DNA of 64,000 nucleotides, from NCBI RefSeq assembly GCF_004664715.2, contig NC_051072.1:28385997-28449996 (forward strand). Direction: 5' to 3'. The stretch comes from Peromyscus leucopus (Eukaryota; Chordata; Mammalia; Rodentia; Cricetidae). Both the position numbers and the translations under genes were made by a program. The notes beneath the pieces are model-generated. The model had not been told where the DNA came from, did no database searches, and saw only the letters and a program-made list of their open reading frames with translations. Positions 1 through 11,400 of this stretch are shown here, piece by piece. Each line of letters opens with the position of its first letter. The first letter of the stretch is position 1.

Positions 1-415
1 CTACTTTTAGGTTGCTTGTCTCCTTGGTCTGTCTTCTAGGGCCCCTTTGTAACTCTATGAATACCCCATCTGCCACATAATCCAGGATCCCATAGTTCTC
101 TAGTATTACTTACCTGAGTTCTTTTAATATAAAATGAAATACATTATGGAAGTATTATATTAACATAAGCTTAATATAACAGGAATTAAAAGTATTCATT
201 ATGTACTTATGCTGGTGTTTAGTAGTTTTGTTTTACCAACTTTCAGTAACATTTTTCAACTACAGTGTTTTGGAACCTATGATTAATAAAATAAAATCAC
301 ATTCCCCTACTTGTTTCTTGTTTTATATTTTATTCTTGCATCAGAGTAAAAATGTTTCCTCTCAGTATGCTTTTCTAATCTCTGAATGCTATTCTGGTCC
401 TGATAACTTGCAGAT

Positions 416-540
416 AGGTTAGCATAATGATTCAGATTGTGAGTTCTGGGGCTAGAAGGCCTGAGTTAAATCACAACCCTGCCACTTCCTAACTGTAACG
501 CTTATGTAAATTAATAAATCTTCCTGACTTTTAATATTCT
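416..540 (+). repeat. MIR SINE
   Basis: Shows the MIR core pattern: '...tgagttctgg ggctagaagg cctgagttaa atc...' then 'tgccacttcctaactgt', as in 'ctctgccacttactagctgtg'. An ancient mammalian SINE, degraded. Confidence 0.7.
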
Positions 541-564
541 ATTTCTTTTTATTATTTTTAAGCA

Positions 565-737
565 TGTTTAAATGGTGTGTTTCTGTGCATGTGGCCCATG
601 GAAGCTGGAGGCTTCAGATCCTCTGGAGCTGAAGTTTCAGATGGTTGTAAGTCACCTGATGTGGGTGTTGGAACTCCAGCTTCCATCCTCTGCGGGAGCA
701 GGGGAAGCTCTTAACCATGATCCGTCTCTCTAGCCCC
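565..737 (-). repeat. Old B2/B3-type SINE
   Basis: Ends with 'ggaagctcttaaccatgatccgtctctctagcccc', the reverse complement of a tRNA-derived B2/B3 head, and includes 'cagatggttgtaagtcacc'. Diverged. Confidence 0.75.
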
Positions 738-2799
738 TTAATCTTATTTCAACAAGTATTTCCATAATGAATCTGAATTCTTCCCGTTCAATAGATAATT
801 CACATTTCCTCGAAATGTAGGAGCAGTGGCGTCTCGTTTCTTCAATTTAACTGACTTAGTTTCTCATGCTAATTTTCTTTCTCTGAATACGAAAAATAAA
901 ACACAACTTAGGAGGAGAAATGTCATCTAAGTAATTAATTCATAAGTCTTTTCCTGATAAGCCGGTGGTTGACCTATTCACTATTAGCAATGGCATGTGG
1001 AATAATAGTCATTTTAGATTCAGATTCTCACGGAGCCTCAGTTGCCCCGGCACCAAGCTTTGTTGAATCTCTGCTTGTCATTTAGATCCTCGGGTACTAT
1101 TTTTTGAATAAAGGGTTCTGTTGAAAGCATTTAGGGTCTACTACTGAGCCGTAAGTTCTGGTACATGCTGGCTTATATTGTTAAGTATCTGTCACTTCAC
1201 TGTTCATACACTAGCAACTGTTTCCTGTAGCCTTGTGTGTTCTTTAAAGATTTAATGTTTATAAAGATGTGGGTCTTGCCTTCTACTTTGAAGTTATAAA
1301 ATGGGATTAATTTTTAAACACTCTATGAACTAGATGTAGGAGAACATTTTGACAATAGAGGTTAAAACAATTATATATGCAAGATCAAAAAATTTAAATA
1401 TTTTCCAAAAAATAATATAGCTTCATGTCTTGGAATGGTAAACAGTTACAGGTTGACAAAGATTTTAAACTAAATTATGTGGAATCCACCTACCATGCTT
1501 GTTATCAAGAACAGGATTTTACTTACACCTTCAGGTTATTTTGATTGGGATGTAGTTTGTCTTACTGTGGTGTAACATGTTTTGGTCCTTACTAAATATT
1601 CTTAAAAGATTTTAAATAATTTAGCATGAGAATATTAAAGTATCCCATGTAAGTAACAAGTCTAGATTTGGAACGGATTTGGGGATTAGATTAATCTACT
1701 TGAAAATGACTGACACATGCTACTACACAGGTGTTTGTGTCTTTCCTAAAGAAACTGTATCCAGCGCTGTATAATATTATTTTGTTCTATAGTCTACCTC
1801 TGGTTTCTTAAATTTCTTTTAAATTAAGATTAAAGTGAACAGAACAGACTTGGCTTTTGAAAGATTAAAAATTCACTAGTTACTTTTAAGAATACCACAT
1901 TCTGTTTTCCTATCAACTTTTCTTCCATCCTGTCCTTTTATGATAGATCATTGAACAATTTTTTAGTGTACTTAAATTTTTGTAGTGGGCCTAAACTCGC
2001 CGTTTTGGTATAAAGTACCTAACGATTGGGCTTTTTTGAGGGACAATAACAACTCTTATGTAAGCAAGATAAGCGTGACCATGGCCAGAGACTGTATTCA
2101 AGTTACCTTGAAGGGCACACTGAGTTGTGGAAGCAGTTACCATGAACTGACAGCCACAGAACAAAGGCCGTATATCAAATACATTTACCACCTACACTGA
2201 TGGAGGCATTATGTAGACAACCTAGATAAAGTTGGGTAAATCTTTTCTGATTTCAGATGTTACATTGTTTATGTTAAGATAGTTAAAGGGGATGGCGAGA
2301 TGGTGGCTCAGCAGGAACCTGCACGTTCGTGCAAATACCCACATACATCTAGTTAACCTTAAAACATTTGTAAGGGCTAGATGTTTGCTAAGCTTACTAA
2401 CCACCAGTTTTACCTAATATTCCTGAAGAGGTTAGTCCTGTAAACACAGAGCTTGAAGGTAAAGAGCTATTTAAAGGACTGTGCCTGAGGCAGTTTTGGC
2501 TCTCCACCTACAGTACTTTCTCCAAAGCAGGATGGTCACACAGCCTGCACTATCTTTACTACAGATGTAGCTTCTTGGAGAACTTTAATTCCACGGACTC
2601 CTGATAGTATCCACAGGCTCAGTTTTTACCAAGCTCCAAGAAAGCGGTCAACTGGTGATTCCAAAACACAGATGCACACACAGAGCCCACTTACAACTAA
2701 TTCTTACTACGGGGAAGCAAGTGTCATTAGGCCCGCCCAAGATCACAGAAAAGGGTGGCTACTCAACAAGCCCTCCCTCCTAGGTCCTTGCAGTGAGTA

Positions 2800-3340
2800 G
2801 AGCCGGGGATGAGAAGAGAAGGTACAGGCTGGAGAAGGGGGTGGGGCGGGAGGGGACAGTCATTCCCGCAGTGCTAAGAGAGCGAGTGGGTGAGCCATGG
2901 TTGACGCGGACCTCGGCCCGGAACCGCGCCCAATAGGCCAGCCCGGGTCTGCCCAGCGCGGCGGGCGGGCGCAGGCGGAGACGGAGGCCGAGCGGCCAGG
3001 AAGCCGGTGCGTCCGGCTGTGTCGCGCGAACACGGCCATGGCTGGAAGCGAGCCCCGCGGAGCCGGCTCCCCGCCGCCCGCCAGCGACTGGAGCCGCCTG
3101 GAGGCCGCCATCCTGAGCGGCTGGAGGACCTTCTGGCAGGCGGTGGGCAAGGAGCGGGCGGCGCGGGCGGCGCCCCGGGAGGAGGCGGCGGAGGAGACCA
3201 GCGCACTGACGCGGCTGCCGGTGAGCCGAGACCGCAGGGCCGCGCACAGCCCCCTCCCCCGGGCCTGGGCCTGGGCCGCAGGGCAGCCACTTCCGGGTGT
3301 GTGCTGGCCTGGAAGGAGAGTGGCCAGCGTCGTCCTGACA
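2800..3340 (+). promoter_or_regulatory. Fbxo4: Fbxo4 CpG-island promoter and 5' UTR
   Basis: This is the only strongly G+C- and CpG-rich block in the window and it surrounds coding exon 1. It contains a GC box (GGGGCGGG, 2843-2850), a CCAAT box (2930-2934, an NF-Y-type site about 108 bp before the start codon) and GGCGGGCGGGCG-type Sp1 sites near 2959-2970. No TATA box is seen. This is typical of a housekeeping promoter. The transcription start probably lies between the CCAAT box and the ATG, at about 2960-3020 (inference). Confidence 0.8.
3038..3220 (+). CDS. Fbxo4: Fbxo4 coding exon 1
   Basis: Encodes residues 1-61, from MAGSEPRGAGSPPP to TRLP. It ends on a codon boundary at the donor ccg|gtgagc. 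The reading frame is open upstream to an in-frame ATG at 2897, but the conserved family N-terminus (MAGSEPR) fixes the start at 3038. Confidence 0.95.
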
Positions 3341-6300
3341 CGGACTCAGCGTGTCCCCCCTCCCAGCCAGCCAAGGTCGCCCCACAACCCACACTAGTGA
3401 CCAGCACGACACCCATAGACTCAGTCGTCCCAGTAGGATTTCTGGAAAAGTGGCTAAGGAAAGGGGCTAGCTTGGGAAAGTAGTCTCAGTGTATTCATTC
3501 ATTCCAGGTAGGGGATCGCCTGGAGCAAGCAAGTCTGATATATCCTAAACAACAAAACTGCCATGTAGTTGAAAATAAACGAAATTGAAAATAAGCTCAA
3601 GTTAGAACAGGTCACAAAGAGAGTGCATGTTATTTGAAGTTTCAGAGAAAGATCAGAAAATGAAGGGATTAGACATTGTTGGTTATAACAGTTCTTTTTA
3701 TCTCAGTTGAATTATTGGTACATCCCACTGATATTCATTCCAAATGAAAACACTCCAAGTTTCTCTTCTGTGTCCTTTGAAATGGATTAATAGACTATAT
3801 AGAGAAATTCAGATGACAGATTGACACGCTTTCATTTGGTCTAATAGTAAAATCAGAAAAATTTCCACTAGATACACTTTTTTTTGAGGAAAAATTATTG
3901 ATTAAGTGATATATCAAAATATCTATGGGAAGAAAAATACAGAAGTAATTATCTTGCTTGAAAAGTAGGAACACAGAGCCTTGAGCTTTCAAGAATGTTT
4001 CATATGTGTTAGGAATTAAAATGTTGAGTTTTGATTATTCTCTGAAGGAAAGGAAAGTAAAATAAACTTAAGTAGTATAAAGAGTGACTGTTAATAAAGT
4101 TGCCTAGGGGTCAGAGCTATTAGCAAGCCATAGGAAAGCAGGGCAGTGGTGGCATATGCTTGTAATCCCAGCACTTGGTAGGCAGAGCTAGGTAAGTCTC
4201 TGTGTGTTCAGGGATACAACCAGAATTGGATACACACACCTTTAATCTCAATACCAACCATAGAAAACCTGGAGGTCTATACAGACAGGCCGTGACGAGG
4301 CGGTCATGTGGTTGGGTTTACAACCAATGAGAAGGCAGAACAGAAACTCTATATAAAGACTTTAACACAGGAAGTAGCTCTGGTTGGGAGAGGTAGGACC
4401 ACTCGCAGGAGGAAAGGTAAGGTTTTAGCTCTTAGCTCTGACCTCTTGGCTTTCTTCTTGCATTGGTTCTGTGTTTCTTATTTAATAAGATGGTTGATTA
4501 CATCTACAAGTGACTCATTCAGTTGACCTTTAGTATAGCAATTCTTTGTGGATTATCTAAGTTATCACCAGCCTTCCAAGACAAATTATTCCTTTTTCTT
4601 CTGTGTCACGTGTTTCTGTTTCAGATCGATGTACAGCTGTATATTTTGTCATTTCTCTCTCCCCATGATCTGTGCCAGTTGGGAAGTACAGATCGGTACT
4701 GGAATAAAACCGTAAGAGACCCAATTCTCTGGAGGTATTTTCTGTTGCGGGACCTCCCTGCTTGGTCTTCCATTGACTGGAAGTCACTTCCAGATCTAGA
4801 GATCTTAAAAAAGCCCATATCTGAGGTCACCGACAGCAAGTGTTTTGATTACATGGATGTGTAAGTATCAATTTCTGTGAATTAACAAGAGATACTAAGT
4901 GTTACACCAAATAGTCCACATTAGTTCTGACTCTGCTACAAATTTGTTGCATGGAATTTGTCTGAATGGCCCCTTGATAAAATGATGGGTAGAGCTAATT
5001 GACTTTTTTCATAAGACCCTTACAGCTTTAACCCTTTGTTATTTTCCTGTTGTGACTGACTAGTTATCAATTCATTATATGTGGTACAATAGGCAAGAAA
5101 GTAGACATATTTCTTAACATTCTCATAACTTTTCTAATATTTCCCATTTTGTTAAATTGTAATGCCTTTTTATAATCAGAAGGAATGTCCAGAGATCAGA
5201 AAACAATTCTTTTTGGTAGGGAAGCAAACTATTTTTGAGAATCCAAGAAATAAGATCTTGTTATCCCCTCAAAACCTTGTTGTTTCTTGAGTATCATGCA
5301 CATGAGAAAGCTATTTTCATTGAACAAATGCTGCATATTGGATTCTATGGGGATCTGTTCTGTGTATGTTAACTCCTGTACTTGAATAACGTAAAGGTTT
5401 TATCTTTGTGTTAAGGATGTAGAGGTTCAGAAAGGATATATGATTTGCATATGGCATAGCGTGTAAGGGACTGTTCAATACTATCTTGTTCCCTCAGAAT
5501 GTGTCACTGTATGTAGGTAAAACCTACTTTATTGTGAACCCCACATTTAAAGCATAATAAAAAAAAAAAAACAAGAGAACCTTGATCTTTGGGTAAGAAT
5601 TGTTGTACTATGCTAGATTCAGTAGCTACATTTATAATTTTTCTATCTGCATTTTATTTGTTACTCAGCCTTTCTAATCCAGATGTTATTATGTCAGGTA
5701 ATATGGGATGACTAGATCAAATGTACCATGATCTTTATAGATAATTTCAAAAGACTTTTCTCTTTTTTAAAATTACTCTTACTTATTATTTGTTGTATGT
5801 ATGTATGGGTGGGCACACACATGCCATTGTACATATGGAGGTCAGAGGACAACCTTTGGGGTCCATTCTCTCCTTCCATCATATGGGTCCCTGGGATCAA
5901 ACTCATGTCATTAGGCTTGGCCACATTGACCTGCTGAGCCATCATATTTTCTTGCACATGGTTTTTATTTTGCTAATTTTCAATGATGTATATTTGGGCC
6001 TCCCTGTGTATTTATTTATGTAATAGTTCGAATGAACTATTGAATTGGAGAGTATTAAAAGAGTATTAAAGAAGTTTGATATTAGTGGCTTTAGTAATAT
6101 TTTAAATTTTCTGGGATTTAATGCTAAGTATCTGTAGCCTATCTTAATTATGGGGATTCTTAATCTTAACATTATTGACATTTTGGAGCAGTTGTGGGGG
6201 ACTGTCCTGGAAATTGTAGGATGTACGGTGACATCTCTGGTTCTACTAAGTTGATGCTGGTGGCACAGTCCCTTTTCCCCAGATGTGAAAATAAAATTGT

Positions 6301-8358
6301 TCAGACATTGCCACACACTCTAGGATGAGGGGTGAAATCTTTCTCAGAAAGAGAACAGTTACTAGTCTATGCAATTAGTTTCAACTGTTCAAACAAATAT
6401 TGCTGTTTCATGAGAGAAACTAAATAAAAGATATGAACATAAAGAACGTCTTCCCTGGGGAGGGTCCTGCAGCTTCATGATCACTCCCACTCTCTATCAC
6501 TTGGTGGTTTTCCTTGTCATGGCACTCTGCGTACATGTTACAATGGTGTATTTACCAACTGTCTGGGAGGGGCGAAACCATACTCTTTATATTACTGTGT
6601 CTTGCAAGGACTCCATAAATGATATATTCTCAAATGAAGAAGTCAAATGTTTTCTATTTTATTGTCTAATTGTGGCAATTTTATGCAGTTATAAAATGTG
6701 CTGTCCACATACGAGAAGAGCCCTGAAAGCCAGCCGTCCTATGTACGGAGCTGTCACCTCTTTTTTACACTCATTGATCATTCAGAATGAACCCCGATTT
6801 GCTATGTTTGGACCAGGTTTGGAAGAACTGAATACATCTTTGGTGTTGAGTTTGATGTCTTCTGAGGAACTTTGCCCAACTGCTGGTTTGCCTCATAGAC
6901 AGATTGATGGTAATTTTCATGCTAATATACAATATGTTTTTAAATTAAATCTTGTAGTGAAATACAGAAATTGGTGGATGAACTCCCTGCTCCCACTAAA
7001 TGGGAAAAAATTAATATAAGAAGTATGTTTGTTCTTAATTTCTCAAATTTGTATAATTTAGAATTTAATATGCTAAAATACATTATTATATTTTAGCAGT
7101 GTATATCATGTTTACCATATGAAAAACTTACCAAGGAAAACCCCTGAACACCTATTTGCAAATTATTTTATATATGTTGGGATTTTTGAAAAAGATTTAT
7201 ATTATTGCATCTCTATAGAAAAAAACAAAAACAACCCACAAGACAGCGTGTGACCTTTTGGTAAGGTGGGAAAGTATTACAAATGTGAGTACTGATACAC
7301 AATGTAAAATGTGCTTTATTCATTATACAGCATAGATACAGAGATGCAGAACAAGTCTTGGTCTTCCACGACGACAATGGCTCTAAGTGAGGATACAGAC
7401 AGGTATTTAGGTAATTGGAATGTGACCAGTTAGTTTTTGAATAGGAAGATAAGAACCAAAGAAGGCTGCTCACTGAAGATGATGCCTGCTAAGACTCTTG
7501 AGTATTAGTAGCTGTATCCCCTTAAAAGGGGAAGGATAAAAGCACAGCATTCTGGAGTGTCTATAAACCTAGCAAGAGTGGAGCTGGGTAGGCATCACCA
7601 CCACATGGCATGCATGAGTATGTGGGAGCTGTTGAAGAAGTTTCCTCAGGGGGTTGAGAGGATGAAGATTTCATTTTAGAAAGCTTATTCCAGCTCCTGA
7701 GTAAGAACTCTTTAGAAGAGCCTAAAGAAGCTGCTATAATCTATGATTTAAAAACATGAAAGGGGGTCATTGGATGAAAACGAATGAACATCAAGGATGA
7801 AAGTTGATGCAATGAATAAGGATTTTGTAATGAGGATAACAGATTTCTGCCTTGTGGTTTCTGTTGGGTTTAAAGTTGTTCACTAGGGTAAGGATTCATC
7901 AGAGAAGAATGGCGTTTGTGGTTTACTGTCTTTGGTGCCAAGAGCTAGGGGTCTTGTCAGTTTTATTTTTACTAGTGTCTGTAATGCCAGACACATCATA
8001 GGTTCCACACTATGGTGGTTTGGATGGGAATGTGCTCCATAGTCTCATATATTTACGTACTTGGCCCCCAGTTGGTAGAACTCTTTGGTAAGGATTAAGA
8101 GGCGTGGCCTTTTTAGAGGAGGTGCATCACTAAGGGAGGGCTTTGAGGTTTCAAAAGCTCACATACCATTCCCAGTTAGCCCTCCCTCTGCGTGTTTGTG
8201 TCTCAAATGTAAGCTCTCAGCTACTGCTAAGCCTGCCTGCTGCCTGTTGCTATGACCATCTCCAGGATGGTCAAGTGGTCAAGGACTCTAACCCTCTGGA
8301 GTCACGAGCTCCAAATTAAGTGCTGTCTTTTATAAGTTGCCTTAGTCATGGCGTTTTG

Positions 8359-8410
<52 letters not shown>

Positions 8411-11400
8411 CAAATAAATGGCTTACAGATTGTGTGTCCAGGTCAGAAGATCAAGAACCAGAGAAATTAACATTTGGGAGTCATAAGTAGTTCAGGTCCA
8501 CACGGAGTTGGAAGTTTAGGAGGATGGAGAGAAAGATAGTGAGCGGCATGCTGAAATCTCCGTGGGGGAGGGGATGAGGATGGGTGACAAAGCTGAGGAC
8601 AGAGAGACTGCTCTCCAGCTGCTTGGTGTGTTTCTCAGATGGAACTATTCCAGATGGTTCTTGAGTAATGGTTTAGACAAGTCATTGGGAGTAGAGAGAT
8701 CAGCCCACTTCTTCACCGTAGGGTATGAGGAAATAAGCAGTTCTGATAACTGAGAGAAGTATTACCTAAGGCAGGCCAGTTTCAGGCAAGGACTCATAGT
8801 AGAAGCAACGATTCAGGACAAGCCAGAAGATATGAGGAAATTTGATAATGACGAAATGGCAATTACATTCTTCTTACAGAGACTTAAGTGATTGCTGGAA
8901 AAGTCTACAAGGTCAGAGAAGAATACGGGTTGCATAATAAGTTGGGCCCAGGTTAGACATGTTTTGAAAGAATAATCTTTGGAAATTAAACTGATCTAAA
9001 CAAACGGCAGAAACATTTGGTTCTGTTTCCATGTGCTTTCTGTGGACTAACGTAACCGAAGGAGCAGAGGATCATGTAGTTTGGGGATAGTTATGGTTTC
9101 CATGCCCATAAGTCCAAATCTACACATGTGATACTTAGAATGGTGACATAAGATGACATGACATAGCTTATTTAAGTAGAATTGGAGAATTAGGGGAATG
9201 AAAGACTGGAGTTCGCTCTACTGAGGTAAGTGGGGTCAGACTATATTGATTTGTTTGTATATCTGGAGGCCTATGGCTTTGTAGAGAAGAGAAACACTTA
9301 GATATGTATCATTAAGCAGTATATCTGCTGCTGCAAGAAAGACTAGTTAAAGCAAGAGGATTTAGAGGACTGGTTAGATTCCAGATTTTTAATTGATACT
9401 AAAAGGAGACGAGCCATGCAGAGAATTTGTATAGTAAAAACTAGAGTGATGGAATCAAGAATGTTTCCTGGAGACCAAAAAAAGACATTGATCATGAACA
9501 AAACCACCACCACCACCACCACCACCAACAACAACACCACCAACAACAACAACAAAGCAGAAGAGGCCAAGAAAGGGACAGCAACAGTTTTGGGTGACTC
9601 AGACACAAAGGAGTAAGAAGCCAATATTTGCAATCTAAGGATATCACAAATTAGATCTCAGGCAATCCTGGAAGCGACCCCTAAGAGGTATAGATTATTT
9701 CTTTTTTGTGTTGAAACAGTCTCACAAATAAGTGACTGTCCTGACAAGCTTAGGATTCTAATCCACATCACTCTAGTTTTTCAAATTTCAGCATCTGTAG
9801 GTCTGGCTCCATTTCTAAGGGATTTCTAATGCCACACCACATGTTTACAAACAGTTTTTCATAGGGGAAGAAGAGACCCTCAATGAATATATACATGGAT
9901 TATAAGACCAGTGGAGGTTGGAAGCATAAAATAAGAAAAGGAGTCAACGTTGAGGATAAATAGAAGTAGTTACCATGCCCTGGCTGCTACTGTGATGTTT
10001 GTAATGATGACTGAAGACTGATGAGCCAAGCTGTACTTAATTCTCTATCTGTGTTTGTGCTGCCTTGTGAATCAGAGTTCACAAGTCCACACAACTTTTT
10101 TGTCCTCATCACAAGCATTGCATTTTATTCCACAGTTGCATGTAACTTGCTGTTTTTTTTTTTTTTTTCTTTGCCCTTTTCGATTGCACTGCATAATTTT
10201 TCAGTGGAATTTTTTTTTTTTTTATGTTTTTATGATTGGCTTGTTTGTATAACTGACTTTCTTGTGTAGGTATTGGATCTGGAGTCAATTTCCAGCTGAG
10301 CAATCAACATAAATTCAACATCCTTATATTATATTCGACTACCAGGTAAGGCTGCCTGCTCAGTGGGCTGCCCGAAACATCAGCAGGGGAACGTTTTAGT
10401 GGGAAGGAACCTGTTTGATGTCTTTTTCTTATGTTTACATTTTTTTTTTCTTGCAGAAAGGAAAGAGACAGGGCAAGGGAAGAGCATACAAGTACAGTTA
10501 ACAAGATGTTCAGCCTACAGAGTGAAGGAGATGAACACCAAGGAAGCCGCTACAGTGTGATTCCACAAATTCAGAAGGTGTGTGAAGTTGTAGATGGCTT
10601 CATCTATGTGGCAAATGCCGAAGCTCACAAACGTAAGCATTCTTTTCTTTCTTCTTCAAGGTGCTATGACTTCATTCTTTGCAAAATAAATAATCCTATC
10701 GTTACAGCACCATAGTAATAGAAGAGTTAGATTTTACCACTGTGACTTTATGGCCGCTACTGTCACCAGTGTTTTCAAACCTTGTACGTGGGGACTACAT
10801 GGGGACTTCCTAGCTTGCCACATTGTGATCCATAGATTTGGCCTGTTATCCTGGACATCCGGTTTTTATAAGCACCACGGAGTCCTGATATCTATAGCCA
10901 TATTTTTGTATAGTTCTACATTTTAAAAACTACTGATGCTTTCTCAGTCTCTGATATATTCAAATAATTTATGTAGGTAACTGAAAATGCATTGGTTTGT
11001 TCTACCCATACTGGAGAGAGGTGTGGGGATAGGATGTTAGTTGAGTTGGTTAAAGTTAATTAAATCAGTGGATTGATAATATACTCCATATACTCTGAAT
11101 AATTATCACTGACAATATTGTTTTGGTGGTGACATTGCTATATCATTGGACCATGAACTAGTATTATAATTTCCTCCAAATCCTTTGTGTACAAAGTAGA
11201 ATATAAATATACAATAAATAATTTATTGTGTATGTTGCTTATATATAATATATATGATACATATATCATAGTTATCTAATATGTTGATTTTAATTTACAA
11301 TGAATTTATTTTTCTAACAATCTGTTAAGTCCTGAAGGCAATTATTCTTAGAAATCCTGGATAAATTATTCATAAGAAAATAATAAATTATTATGTTATT

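Larger units (their letters stand above)
1..2799. other. Upstream intergenic DNA, mostly unique and AT-rich
   Basis: Contains a MIR (about 416-540), a B2/B3-type SINE (565-737), a short SINE remnant (about 2285-2345) and otherwise AT-rich unique sequence. A 71-codon open frame at 1985-2200 matches nothing I recognise. In other mammals Rimoc1 (C5orf51) ends a few kb upstream of Fbxo4 on the same strand, so part of its 3' UTR could lie at the left edge. I cannot see coding sequence for it. Confidence 0.5.

Noticed and set aside
2780..3416. Long minus-strand frames over the Fbxo4 promoter
   Set aside because: CpG-rich DNA has few stops; these overlap exon 1 antisense and match no known family.
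5540..5575. AATAAAAAA-type sequence in intron 2 considered as an internal poly(A) site
   Set aside because: An A-rich run with no downstream GU-rich element close by; no sign of a terminal exon.
6477..7019. 180-codon frame in intron 2/exon 3
   Set aside because: It is real exon 3 (6689-6909) read through into intron on both sides, not a separate gene.
8360..8408. Regular repeats considered as a CRISPR-like or satellite array
   Set aside because: They are simple dinucleotide microsatellites without spacers; the host is clearly a mammal.
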